Positions 49,555 through 62,039 of a stretch of 64,000 bases of DNA are shown piece by piece; the first letter of the stretch is position 1; every line of letters begins with the position of its first letter. Location of the stretch: assembly GCA_920105625.2 (NCBI GenBank), contig OV050033.1:7482001-7546000 (forward strand), read 5' to 3'. Source of the stretch: Clusia tigrina (Eukaryota > Arthropoda > Insecta > Diptera > Clusiidae). The notes under the pieces were generated by a model, which saw nothing but the letters and a program-made list of their open reading frames with translations, ran no database searches and was not told where the DNA came from. A program made the translations under genes and the position numbers.

Positions 49555-49862
49555 AATTGGAGGGCTTTGTTGCATAGAAGGAACGATAAAAAAGGATGAT
49601 ATGATGAAATAATGACTCTCCACTTGCTATGTACATGCAGTGGAGTATGCAGGAGTCTAAGAAACAAGAAACTGAGGGTGGTACCGGATCGATCAGAACG
49701 ACCCAGGGGGGATAGCAGAAGTTGACACAAAAAGCCAAATACACTTCAGGTTATAGCTAGAGGAAGGTGCGATATTCTGTGGTATCACAATGGACCGTAT
49801 TGGGCTAAGTAGGTTCTCGCAAGAGAGCGGCCACTTCTACTTACCTACCTACCTACCTACTT
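49555..49862 (+). pseudogene. Decayed jockey-like LINE, 3' end with TACC-type tail
   Basis: Plus-strand frames read STCYVHAVEYAGV and LCTCSGVCRSLRNKKLR, the usual LINE C-terminal zinc-like stretch. Then comes GTGGTATCACAATGGACCG, GGGCTAAGTAGG and a run of CTAC/TACC repeats to 49862. The 3' sequence matches the relic at 12960. The simple repeat is the expected 3' tail. Confidence 0.6.
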
Positions 49863-50400
49863 ACCCTTCCTCTTTCAGCTCTTGCCTGTCCAGCACTATA
49901 TGCCTCCTCAGAGCAGAGCATAAACTGTGTCAATCCGCTTGGGATTAGGGGGCTCCGCATCAGTATTTCGATGTGGTGACCTTGCCTTGCAAACATTACT
50001 CGCTTCAAAAATACGTGCTTCGCATCCTCAATTTTATTGCAGCATTCCGAAAACAAGATCCTTCTTAATATGTGCAAATAGTACCTAAAACACTCATGAC
50101 TCTACAGCAGCTGGGTTAGATAGTAGTTCAAGTCACCATGTTTCCTCTTTGTCCATGCTTTGATATCTGATATTAGCTCATAAGTCCAGCGGCCCTTTGA
50201 GGAGTTCTTTGAGGAGTTATCCCGTCTGCGCTGCCTTTCCACCATGCGTTCTTCAACGACCTTCTCTGCAGAGTGTCCTTTATCGTTAGTTTTCTGAGAC
50301 GTGTGCTTGTTTCGTCTTTCTCACACTATATCGGCTGGATAGCAGTAGGCTACTGCATCTTCCAATACTGTCCTGAATGCACAACTCACCCTAATTGAGG
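49862..50400 (-). pseudogene. Decayed R1/LOA-type LINE, C-terminal region
   Basis: Minus-strand frames read SIRVSCAFRTVLEDAVAYC, KGRWTYELISDIKAWTKRK, then GDLNYYLTQLL, stop, SHECFRYYLHIL and IEDAKHVFLKRVMFARQG. The RTV-EDA, GRWT and NYYLTQ-L-S-H-C-F blocks are the signature end of R1/LOA-group LINE ORF2. Several stops make it inactive. It may extend up to about 50960, where the signal fades. It meets the opposite-strand LINE at the TACC repeat. Confidence 0.7.
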
Positions 50401-51249
50401 ACAGCCTTTATACGGATACTGTACCCTTCATATACGATCTGTGTTTACTAGCAGAGGCCCATATAGAAGGAGCGTATTGGATATCGATCGTTTGTGAGAA
50501 GCTCTCTTATGGGCAGTTTTGGACCAACTACGTGTGGCATAAGTCTTGCTAACGTAGCACAGGCTATCGAGGTCGTCATCCCATATAGTCTCTGAAATTA
50601 TGACTGTTATCCAGTAAGAACCTCAAGATATTTGAGATTTAAGGAAGATGAGAGGGTGATCTATTCATAGTATGCCTTTTTTCTTGCTACTTGAGTCTGG
50701 TTTGTCGGTACTCGTCTGTTGATCCTCCTCCTGAACACATAATAAATGGAGGCGATGTTGTTGTTGAGTTCTCGAACTGGCTGGAGCTCTTTTATGTGTG
50801 GAGTGGATCGGTCTTAGGGCTGGCAACCAAACTATTTTGGAGCTGACCAAGGATATTTAAGTCTTGCATATAAGACCATCTGGTAGGAAGTGGGAATGGC
50901 GACAGACTCTTCGCCTCCTCGCCGTACCTCAGATAGAACTTCCCAAAGTTCCCGAAGTGCCTTCTTTTAGACTATTTGCAAGCATCCAGGAATTTACTTG
51001 AAACTTGAAAATATCACCTCTGTCCAACTTTTTGAAGGATGGGACATTTCTCTTTTTTTGAGGGAGGTTACAGGATGAAGCTGTGAGCCCAAATAGATGA
51101 GTTGGATGATGTTGGATGAGCTCAAGTTAATGAACATAATACTACAATGGATCCCTCATAAATACAATACAATCGGTCTTCAGTATTTTCGTCTGATGAC
51201 TTAACGGGTGAATCTCTACTCTCCTGCCCACAATTCTACCTCTTCATTT

Positions 51250-51800
51250 AATCCAATGCGGAGCAGTATTTTGTTGCGAATCCCAGCTCTACCTTGGTCT
51301 GTGACCTTCCGTCTATTTTCGTTTCGGATCCCGCCTCTCTGCTGGCTTGTGTAATCTTCCCTCGAATCTAGTTGAGAGCAGTGTTTAGTTTCTCATCCTA
51401 ACTCTCTGTTGGCTTGTATGACCTTCCGTTGAATCCTAGTGAGAGCAGTATTTAGTTTCGCTTCCCAGCTTGGCTTGTGTGACCTTCCTTCGAATCTAGT
51501 TGAGAACAGTGTTAAGTTTCGCTTCCCAGTTCTCAGTTGACTTGTGTGACCTTCTCTTTGATTCTAGTTGAGAGCAGTGTTTAGTTCCGGATCCCTCCTC
51601 TCTGATGGCTTGTTTGACTTTCTGTTGAATATTTGATTTCGAATCCCAGCCCTTTGTCTGTTTGTGCGACCTTTCCTCTAATCTAGTTGAGAGCAGTGTT
51701 TAGTTTCCCATCCTAACTCTCTGTTGACTTGTGGGACCCTCCGCCGATTCTAGCTTGGAGCAGTATTTAATTTCGAATCCTCACTCTTTCTCTGTTTGTG
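51250..51800. repeat. About 75-bp tandem array, six to seven diverged copies
   Basis: Each unit has CTAGTTGAGAGCAGTGTTTAG, then TTTCGNATCCC, then CTCTCTGTTGGCTTGTGTGA and CCTTCC. Order is kept but lengths vary. The open frame at 51796-52089 just after it has no recognisable product. Confidence 0.8.
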
Positions 51801-53061
51801 TGCTCTACTAAAAACGAATGTCTCCATTGCCCACATAAATCGACGAATGCGATCAAATTTTACGGCGTTCATTTTGCAGTACATTAAACTTTTCCAAACA
51901 TTCTGTCAACCACGCCCAAATGAAACCACGAAATTTGTTGTTCCGTCTGTTTACAACACCGCGCTCCATGCCGTTCAATCGACCCAGCCGCGCAAATGGT
52001 GCGCCAATTGCGTATACCTCATAAATCCCCGACCTGTGGCGATGCGTCTGCTTAGTGCGACCATGTTTGACACTGCGTCGACGAAATAAGTTTCCATTTT
52101 CCATTCCGCAGTGTTGGTTTTTGCATTTTTTCGGGTTTTCGCCGCTTCAGTGTTTGCGTTAAAGTTTCGCGCCCCAATAAAAGCAAATGGCGCGCATCAG
52201 CTTAAAAAAGGACTTACCATTCAAAGCGAAAAACCACAACAATTTGAAGCGCTCAATCATGGGGGCGGCGCAAAAAGCACCAGCGAAAATCCCGCCAAAT
52301 TACGGCCGTGTCAATGTCAACGTCCAACGTTCCGGAGCGCCCGCATCGGTTTCGCCTGCGCTATTACGCCTTCAAAGCGGAAGCAGGCCGTCCGACCATA
52401 AAGATTGGGCTCCTTTTTTCTGACGACACTTTTCATTTCATTTTATGATATTTTATTATAGTGTATTATTACTGTTATTTTTGTGTGGCGGTTTATTGGC
52501 AACAATTGTGCTAACAACAACAACGACAACAACAATTTAGTCAAAAATTTACAGTCGTCGCTTTGATATTTACTCAATGGGGCATCGCTCGCGATAAGCC
52601 GGGATTATTATTTTTCATGGAATTTTTTTGGAGTTTTGCTATATTTGCTCGTGTCTTTTTTTTATGGATTTGTGTGTTTTTAGGCGGCGGAAACTATCAT
52701 TTTTAATGGAAATTGTGTTGTGCAACGTGTGCGGCACGTTATCGGCGTTCTGCCTCTGCAAGTAATCTGCGTTTATGTGAATTTTTAATGGAACCCACAC
52801 ACACACTCTTGACTGCGAGTGCACGTGTGTGGATTTTTGCTTAGCGCCTAAAAGCAGATTCACTAAATGCGCTGAGTAGGTTATTCAAATATGAAATTTT
52901 CATTGCACTATTACGCAATTCACTCCGTGGCACACCTTGGGAGTATTTGCAACAAAAAGTTCGTTTATATTTTAATACATTGCGATAACTTGTTAGAAGG
53001 TGCCTTTAACGATATAATAAATCCTTACAATCATCATTGGGGAGGCCTGCACTGAGTATAC

Positions 53062-53127
53062 GAGTACTAGTGAGTGCTTGTGAGGTGTATATATCCAGGC
53101 ACCTCACAAACACTCACATGCATACTC
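53062..53127. ncRNA. Long hairpin, microRNA-precursor-like candidate
   Basis: GTGAGTGCTTGTGAGGTG (53070-53087) and CACCTCACAAACACTCAC (53100-53117) pair at 17 of 18 positions around a 12-nt loop; GAGTA and TACTC further out extend the stem. Size and shape fit a small microRNA precursor or a short inverted repeat. No known mature microRNA was recognised, so the non-coding RNA call is only a possibility. Strand cannot be decided. Confidence 0.35.
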
Positions 53128-53435
53128 TACGCTATAAACTTTAGCTATCAATTATACATGAATTATGTACTAATTACTGCAGCATACTTTTAGGTGCCTT
53201 GAAAATACTTATAAGCTTATAAATTGCATATTTCTGATCCTCATATAATGTAGCAAGATTTCGTAGTACAGACTATTCAACAAGAGCGAAACGCCGATAA
53301 CTGGCAAAGTATAAAATATATTTTTTTATTTTTTTTACATTGAAGTAAATATTGAGAGCTGCGAGGCAATTATTCAGTATACTATGAAATCGCCTTTAGC
53401 GTCGCGAATAACTGAGAATCATCTTGGAATAGAAG

Positions 53436-53488
53436 ATAGAAGTAGGGTAGGCCGGAGAGCCGCCGAAGAAGAAGTACTCCAAGCACTC
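53436..53488. repeat. Second copy of the GCCGCCGAAGAA dispersed repeat
   Basis: GTAGGGTAGGCCGGAGAGCC, then GCCGAAGAAG and CTCCAAGCACTC match 34345-34394 with a few changes; similarity stops after CACTC. Confidence 0.7.
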
Positions 53489-53859
53489 TTTATACTTTTT
53501 GGCATACTTTCAACTAGTTTTCCAGCATACTGCGAGGAAAGGGATTTATAATGAAACATAAATGGTTGCATACTTTTAGGGTATACTCTTTTCGTCTTTT
53601 CCAACCCCTTAAATACAAATGCGCGGAGGCATGCGAAGCTGCGTTCGAAGTCTAGTGGATATTATTGAGAGTGGTATAAATTGTCAGGAAGGCAATTTGG
53701 TAACAATATTTATATTATATATAAATTATATTAAAAAATGAATATATATGTCGTATGTATATCTATATTATAAGTTTTTTAATATTATATATTTTTTATT
53801 GTTTGCCAGAGCTGCTTCAAATTGTATTCTGGCGTTACTGCAAGCTTACTTTTCTTAGA

Positions 53860-54720
53860 TATTTCCCATAGGGTTGGTATAGGCAGATTGTGAGGACCAA
53901 TCCATTGTGAGGGCCAATTCATTGTGATGACGCTATTTTGATCCTTCCACTAGCGGCACAGACAACTCCTATGCATTGGGTCATTGTCTTCTTGTAGAAC
54001 CCAATTTTCACTATTAGGTCCAAATATCTTCTTGGCTGACTTCAGAATGCCTCACTTGCATAATTTCACCACGAACTCTGCAGTCAAATTTTACCTGAAG
54101 AGGAACAAACTTCCTTCTGCGAACTTCCTGTTCTGCGAAGCATCCCCCGATATTAACTTGCACATGGTGTTTGGCGGTATGTTGTACTGATTGTTTATTG
54201 CTGGTTAACCAGGCATGCTTTAATGGAACACGTGCTCAAAATTTGATTCATGAGTAGCCAAAAATTCGCTACATCAGTAAACACCACTTTCGACCAATCG
54301 TGAATACTCTTTTCACTTGTCCAGGTCCTTCGGTTTTTTATGTGCTCTACCGCAAGCAGTTGTTTAGAGGTAGTACAGCGAAATTTGAACTTTGACTCGT
54401 GCAAGCGCTGCCTGATTGTGTTGAGACCCATATTAATTCCTTTTCTGAAAAGTTTTTCCTTAGCTTCTCAAAGCCCCAGAGTGGGATTCAGCTCAATTTA
54501 TTCTGCCGGCTGGTCGTTGCTCTCGATTTCCCGCGCTCCGGAAGCTCATATACGATTTTTGTTTCATCTTATCACTTCAAACACTTCTTAATGAAGTATT
54601 CCTTCCAACTTCTTAATTGCTTGCTGGCTGCGGGAGCCTTCGACATTTTTGGTCCTTCCGGGTGTGTGCATTCAAACAGCCTCACGGTACTCATTTGGCC
54701 AAATGTCCTCTCTTAATGAA
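53860..54720 (-). pseudogene. Tc1/mariner transposase relic
   Basis: The minus strand shows NTIRQRLHESKFKF, then a linker, then WTSEKSIHDWSKVVFTDVAN, the position of the first catalytic Asp (FTD retained). After stops it reads NWVLQEDNDPMHRSC (second catalytic Asp region), then W-K, and MNWPSQ. These are the typical Tc1 blocks, in order. Frame changes and stops occur in every block, so it is dead. It differs from the mariner relic at 24880 in sequence and length of what is kept. Confidence 0.75.
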
Positions 54721-54900
54721 GTAGCGCGGAATATTGAGCTGATATGCTATTAGCGTCGTAGACATGTAAACCAATAATTGCAATGTGCGAAAGGGATAGT
54801 TATATGGACACCATTACTGTGAATGTTCTCTCGTTTGACTATTGTTGAACGGACTGTGTACATGTGAGTGGGTATGAAAAGTCCCCAATGAATGCTTGTG

Positions 54901-54992
54901 TGAGATTTCTTAAGGATTGATTAGTGTGAGATTTCTTAAGGATTGATTAGTGTGAGATTTCTTAAGGATTGATTAGTGTGAGATTTATTAAG
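54901..54992. repeat. 26-bp tandem repeat, four copies
   Basis: TGAGATTTCTTAAGGATTGA plus TTAGTG recurs at 54901, 54927, 54953 and 54979, nearly identical copies, so it is young compared with most arrays here. It sits just outside the transposase relic. Confidence 0.95.
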
Positions 54993-56284
54993 GAGTATGT
55001 TGGCTACGTTTGAGGGCGCCGGATTGATGATCACAAGCGGGACTCAACTCACTAGAGGCATGTGGAATATACTTGTTCCAGTTGAGCTCCCGAAGGAAAT
55101 GAATTTCGATAGCTCTACTATAAAGTTCCGTGGAATTCTATTCAATACCATACCGGGGAAGTCCTTGTATACACAGTATTATGGTACTGCTAAGACACTG
55201 GAATGGTGACCAATCTTGCCTGATTTCTGTGATTACTCGTAGCACTCATTAAAAGCATCATCAGATTTCAAGCTCTTCTTTTTGGACTCTCAAAAATTCA
55301 CCATAAACCTGTCCAGGCAATTAGCTGTGATTCCTGGCTTCCTTGCTCATTTTAAGGACGATGATGATTTCTAACTACTATACTGAACAAAATCCATATA
55401 TTTCCACCTTTCCTCTCCCATAACTGGCATTTATGACTTGAAACTTTGCCAATTTTACACCTTCAACTCATTTGAAAGTTCTGAGCAGCCAGTTACCACA
55501 TTCTGGACCATTTTGATGGACTGCTCTTGAACAAAAAGCGAAGGAAAAGGATGCACGCGCATTGTTGTGGAAAAACGAAAGGAATGAAATTATAATTGCA
55601 ATATTTACGGCGCGTACCTTCGCAGCAAAACTCTCATAAAGAGGGCGGCACCATATCTGCGGGCGGCTTTACACTCTGCGCATAAAAAGTGCCCGCCTGT
55701 AAACACCATCGATGAATTTTATTGCATTTTATTTTATGCACACCAAAGGCACTCTGCGTCCGCAGCGGAGCTGAAGGGGGCGAAATATTTGCTTTTACAA
55801 CTCGCCATAATAATAAAAAGATGAAAGTCAATATTTTTAGATGCACTTAAGCTGCCAGGATATATGCACGCGAAGCAGCAGGAAAGGTGCAAAACTAACA
55901 GTGAATGAAATTTAAGTGCAAAAGGTAAAAGTTTTTCCCTGCTTTCATGGAGTTTAATGGTTAAAGTTCTATAAAAAAAACTCGAATGGTCTGTCAATCA
56001 CTCACTTGCTCACTCTCAGTTCGTTAGAAGGATATTTCCTATTTCTACACTTGCATATTATTACCTTGGACTTTAATGAATTATGTCAACCAGGGGTTGA
56101 GGGAATAAGTACCAGCAACTAAGGGCTTCGCCTCGAAGAGAAAACGATTGAAAGACAGAAGACGAACCACAGCTTTCTGGGATAATTCTCCCAATAAGCA
56201 TTTTCCTCTGTTGGGCTACAGTGGCCCAGCAGTTCTCTGGAATTCACTCCAAGCAGGCAGCTTTGCACAACAGTGCATTAGGAT

Positions 56285-56815
56285 GCGCGTATTAAAGACT
56301 CACGTCTTGCAGAACCGGGTTTGTTACTAACACCCTCTCACAGTGGATAAAGGACTGTCGTTCTTGCAAAACCGGGTTTGTTACTAGCACCCTAACACAG
56401 GGGATTAAGGACTGTCAACCTTGCAAAACCAGGTTTGTTACTAGTAACGTATCACAGTGAGTTAAGGACTGTCATCCTTGCAAAACTGGGTCTGTTACTA
56501 GCACCCTCTCACAGTGGATTAAGGACTGTCATCCTTGCAAAACCAGGTTTGTTACTAGTAACGTCTCACAGTGAGTTAAGGACTGTCATCCTTGCAAACC
56601 TGGGCTTGTTACTAGCATCCTCTCATAGTGAGTTAAGGACTGTCATCCTTGCAAAACCGTGTTTGTTACTAGCACCCTCTCACAATGGATTAACGACTGT
56701 CATCCTTGCAAGACCTGGTTTGTTACTACCCTCTCATAGTGGATTCAGGACTGTCATCCTTGCAAAACCGGTTTTTTTACTACCTAGCAACCTCTCACAG
56801 TGTTTTAAAGGAAGC
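56285..56815. repeat. 57-bp minisatellite, about nine copies
   Basis: AGGACTGTC recurs at 56351, 56408, 56465, 56522, 56579 and 56636, exactly 57 bp apart. The unit also has CTTGCAAAACCGGGTTTG, then TTACTAGCACCCTCTCACAG. A plus-strand frame of 161 codons stays open with a 19-residue repeat (HSELRTVILAKPGLLLAPS). No splice or gene context supports translation. Confidence 0.95.
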
Positions 56816-58179
56816 AATCTTACAATTGGAAGTGACTACGAAGCATCAATCCCAATTTTTGACGAAGCAAGAAAATTTGCAAATTATACGCGAAGGATCC
56901 CAAGCCTCTTATGCTCTTAAAGCATTCCTTCTCTAATTTTGCGTCAAATCTACTTCAAGCCACTTTCCACATGGAGAGTAAGGAATGGATTATCATCAAC
57001 AGTAAAGGACCTCAAGTCTCATATGTTATTAAAGCATTCATTCTCTTATTTTGCATCTTAGCATCATTTGGCCACCAAAAATCCAAAGGCTTTGAAACTC
57101 CCACCAGGCCATTAATTCTCGATTTATTGATAATGACCGAGAATTTTTCGTATGTGTGCATATTGCACTGGAATGCGGCTATTCAACTGGGCTCCATCAA
57201 TGGCCAATTCAAGCCAAACCAAGCGACAACCACTGCCTTGAGTCATGGTAGGTTGGCGAGGCAGGCGGCAGCTGCGCCCGGCACTCCCAATCGACACTCT
57301 GCCTCCGAGCCTTACGTTTTGGTATTTCAATTTCAATTTATTTGTGCTTATTGTGATATTTTCCCCACCCCCTCCCCTTCCGTAGCACCCTTTTTTAGTT
57401 TGTGCGTATGACTTCTGTTTTGTTTTCGGTTTAAGCCAAATTTTGTGTGGTAAGAAGACTTCGCCTCCTGCTGCATTGGCAGACAGTGGGGTCTGCTTTA
57501 AAAACTATTTTCCTAATCCGCAATTTGTCAACTTTGATTGTGTGCGCTCGCTCGTTCGGATGTATCCAAATAGTTTCAGGCTCCAGTGCTCGGAGTTCGT
57601 GGCATGTGCCATGTGCCGAAAGTTGCCACCAGCTCCATCAATAAATTGTTTTTGCGGTTCGGTTGCAGCGGCGGGCGGAATCTGCCAGTTTCCGGCGCTG
57701 CAATTACATATTTGGGAATGCGTTGGAATGGCGTGCGGAAAATTTTATTAGGATTCGGTGCAGTTTTGGCGTTGATTTTTCCAAATTCCCCAACAAACCA
57801 AGCGCAAAACTTTAATTAAATTTAATTGAAATGCAATTTAAAATTTGTGCTCCTTCCCAACCACCCTCTCTCTCACATTCTCTCTGCTAAATGCAAATTG
57901 AAAAATTCTGTACGAAAGTTTGCTGATTTTCAGCAAGTAAATGAAGATTCGCAGCTGCATAAATTAGAGAGAATTATTCAGTCAATTTTATTCGACATTA
58001 ATTGAGAAATCGAGGAGCATCCTTGGCCAGGACAACCCTAACGCAATTATAAATGGAAACTTAACTAAATGCAGGACTCACAATTGAAAGCAAACGTTCA
58101 TCAAACGTGACAGAGGGAGAGTGGGAATTTAAAAGGCAACTAGAAGCATGCTCGGTTGCGGAGAGGAGAGGCGACGCAA

Positions 58180-58490
58180 TCAATCATCAGTAGGTTGAGA
58201 GACTGAATAAATCATCATTAGGTTGAGAGACTGAATCAATCATCAGTAAGTTCAGATACTGAAGCAATCATCAGTTGGGTTGAGTGACTGAATAAATCAT
58301 CATTAGGTTGAGAGACTGAATCAATCATCAATAGATGGAGAGACTGAACCAATCATCAGTAGGTTGAGAGACTGAATCAATCATCAATAGATGGAGAGAC
58401 CGAATCAATCATCAGTAGGTTGAGAGACTGAATCAATCATCAATAGATGGAGAGACTGAATCAATCATCATTTGATTGACAGATACAAGA
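58180..58490. repeat. 27-28-bp minisatellite, about 11 copies
   Basis: AATCATCAGTAGGTTGAGAG then ACTGAAT repeats head to tail; two sub-types (TAGGTTGAG and AGATGGAG) alternate in the second half. Confidence 0.93.
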
Positions 58491-59399
58491 AGGTCCTGGG
58501 GGTGATGGGTTCCAAGCGGTGAATACTTTGGATGCGGTCAGCAAAAATAAAATCTCTCTGGGGACTGAAAAGTCAGTGAAATGAAAGGGAGTTGCTTTAA
58601 CGAATAATTTTGGGAACTAAAGAAATGCTTTCAACTAGCAATGATTGCATTCTCATGAAAGTTCGATTTCAAACTAGGTTGAATATAATTCGACCTATGG
58701 GAAGAGCATCCTGTTTCATGACTGAATCTAATTAGGCCATGAGATCGGCATATGTGCTCACAGCTTCAGGACTGCCTTCACGGTACACAGAGCTGAACAG
58801 TGATTTTGGAAGAACAATGATCACACTGATTCGGTGAGTTGAATATACCAGTGAGTCCAACATTTTCAGTATCAGTTGAAGGCAAATACTCAACAGACAC
58901 AGAATATTCTTCTCACTCTTCTCCTTTGCTGTAGTTTGCTTCAGTTAGTCACTGGTTGCACCACAATTTATTTATTAACATCCGCTTCAACTGACCGTTG
59001 CTAACACGATGTCCGCTCTGCGACGATGGTTGCTGCCAACGATGTTTACTTTGCCACTGCTTAACTGATCTGCTACTACGATGTTAACTCTCGGCCACGC
59101 TCACTGTTCCACTGCTGCTGCTACTACGATTTTCACTTTGCCACTTTCATTTGTTCACTGATCGCGAAGTCAATTGTGTGGCCGCTTATATACTTCCTGT
59201 GTACCAGAACTTCCAATAGCTTTTGAACGCAGTTTCGCATGCCTTCTCGTGTGTGTATTTTAGGGGTTGAAAATGACGCATACCCTGAAACTATGCAACC
59301 AATCAGATGGCGTGTTGATTTCGTAACAATATCATAGTACGTCCTCTGTTACATTGATTATCATCAAGTGAAATCTGAATTTTCACTGAAAGGATCTGT

Positions 59400-59482
59400 C
59401 TGAATAATGGCTCTGTCTAAATTAAGGATCTGTCTGAATTGAGGATCTGTCTGAATTGAGGATCTGTCTGAATTGAGGATAT
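59400..59482. repeat. 17-bp tandem repeat, about five copies
   Basis: GGATCTGTCTGAATTGA and near variants run head to tail; the last unit is GGATATATCTATG. Confidence 0.9.
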
Positions 59483-60879
59483 ATCTATGCTATCAAAGGT
59501 CCTTGGCAATCAATTCTTCTGTCATTAAGCTCAGCATTGATATCATACAAAGTTTTTTACACTGAAAAAAACATAGTGATTTGTGAGGATTATGTTCAAA
59601 TGGACACTGAAATGCAGTCAAAGGTTCTTGGAAATCAATTCTTCTCTCATTAAGCTGCGGGACCACAAGCAATGAAGGGTGTAGCAAATGCAGGGAACCA
59701 GACTCCAAGGAAATCTTTCAGTATCTCCTATTTTTCTGTCCAACAACCGGTAGAGCACGCTTAAAATACTTGGGGGCTCCCAGATTTGGGGGACTAAAAG
59801 AGGTTTCAATCCTGGGAATCGCTCCACTGTTTTGTTGGTGGACTTTATGACCACTTTGTACGTTGCCTCCCATTCTCAACAAAGCTACTTATTTTCCTTA
59901 TTTTCCTCTGAATAACCAAAGATTGTGTGATTCTGGAGACCCATTCAAACACCGTTGTGAATATTTCCGTACGCCATTAAATGAATTGTGTGTTCAAATG
60001 AAACATTCCACGATTCCTGTTAATATTTAAATTTAATTCAGTGGAAAGGGTTGTGGGCATTTTTAGTGTCCCTGCAGCCCTCCACTGAACCCCGCTCCGG
60101 CTGCAGTGGCAATTAAATTGCAGTTCGCTAAATGAAACAATGAAATTTGAAAATTGTGTTTATTTCGCGCCACATTTTTCTAAGGACGCCATTTTTTTTA
60201 TTCGAATTTTTTTTTGGTTGAAAATTTCCGCTTAAGAGCGAAATTGAATTTCATTAAATCGCAGTGGGAGCAGCTTCACTGGCCAACCTTGACCCTAATG
60301 TGGGCAGTGTTGGTAAATGGCGTATGAGCAAAAAACTCGGCAGTGTTGTTAAACGAGTTGTTAATTTCCTGCATAATTTCACTCATGGGAATCCACACAC
60401 GCCCAGTCAGAACAAAGGAAAAGGCAAACAAACCGTTAGGCCAAGGAAGGACATGCAACAATTTCGGAAAGACAGTGAAAAGTAGAAGCGCCAGTGCTGC
60501 AAAGTGCAGCGAAACTGTGGTTTTTTTTTGTCTACTTTTTGGCGAGCGGATTCGTGGCACGTAAAGGCTTTAAGCTATTAAGTGCAGGAAGAAAAAATGC
60601 CGGAACGTCAGAGCAAGTGTGAGTGAGCAAGTGTGAGTGAGCAAGGACTTGTGTGTGGTACTGTGTTTACTTATGTGGGTACTATATGTAGATGTGTGTG
60701 TGTGTGTGTTTGCATGTGTGTGTTAGTTCTGGAGTGTGGTTAACCTTGTAGTGGCATTTGAGAATTATGTGGGCGTTAAATACGCCACATAAGCGCAAAT
60801 TAAATGAAAGTGAGAATAAGTAAAACCGACGATTTAGGGCCACCTTAGGTGCAGTTCACACCATCCAGTGTTCTAAACT

Positions 60880-61015
60880 AATAAGGAAGGATTCTTCCAA
60901 TCGAGAGAGATTCACAGTATTCGAATGTAATAATGAAGCATGCTTATAATCGAGAGGTATTCACACCATCCAGTATTCTTAAGGAATAAAGAAGGATTCT
61001 TCTAATCGGGAGATA
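60880..61015. repeat. Three diverged units with GGATTCTTCCAATCGAGAG
   Basis: AAGGAAGGATTCTTCCAATC, then GAGAG..ATTCACACCATCCAGTATTCT occurs in three incomplete copies of about 65 bp. Confidence 0.65.
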
Positions 61016-62039
61016 TTAAACATAAGCCATGCAGCAAAAGGTTGGCCATCTATAATGGGTTGTTTCATTTGAACACAGGAATGCCTCCTTATTTAAGGAT
61101 GCAAAGGAGTCATTCCATTGCCAAATATAAACATTCCAGTTTAACGAAAGAGAAAAGTCAAAATATACCCTTATTTTATGTTCCGAACATGTTCATATTA
61201 TTTGTTCTTTCTGGGACCCTCAGAAGAACAGTCGAGAATTATTCTCACATAGGTTCCGTAGCATTGGTGAAGGTGACCTATTACATAGATCAGTTCTACA
61301 ATGCCCAGCATACACTTTTTTCAAGTCTTGCGGCAACTTTACGGAAGGTTTGCAGTGCTAATAACCACAACCGTTGACTTCAGACAACTCTAGCATGGTT
61401 GAAGATTTAAGGATAGCCAGAACTATTGTTCCTACCTTTCGCTTTATAGACCAGGCAACTCGTTAACTACTTCTAATATAATAACATTCTATTCACCATA
61501 AGAAAATGTGTACAAAATTGTTCAAACTATCACAAGAAAGGCAATTGACATACCTTGATTTCTTTATCTAAGCTGGTCAGACTCAGCCCACAATATGGTG
61601 CACTTTTTCAGGTGAAGCTTGAAATTTCACGATATATTAAAACAAATGTTTAACAAGAAGAATACATGATGTGATAAGAATCTCTACACATGGACTACTC
61701 TTCCCTAGTTCATCAACTGATATACATCATCTTACGATCCAGTGTGGGATCCAGTAAGATTGAGTCCTGCATACATTATGCTTAAGGATTGCTTAGTCGA
61801 GTTGGTTTTATACTTTCAGAATGATTATGGAAAACATCGCATGCGTCCGATTATTCAAGCCAGCTTACATTACAGACAATCCGCAGTCATCTAAGGTATT
61901 GAATATTCTCATTGTGCGCCTAAATGTATGCAACATTTGTGACACGAGATGTTGGAAGCAAAAAGTATGTCAAACTTTTAATTATGATTGTGTTGCTGCC
62001 ATGAAGGAGGATTGTGTTACAATACCACTAAGTCAAGGC

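Noticed and set aside
60264..60485. 73-codon basic frame starting near a plausible 5' UTR
   Set aside because: No homology seen and no donor or acceptor that extends it in phase; chance frame is as likely.
61042..61377. 111-codon plus-strand frame
   Set aside because: Looked LINE-like at first, but no block could be matched; left as unrecognised intergenic sequence.
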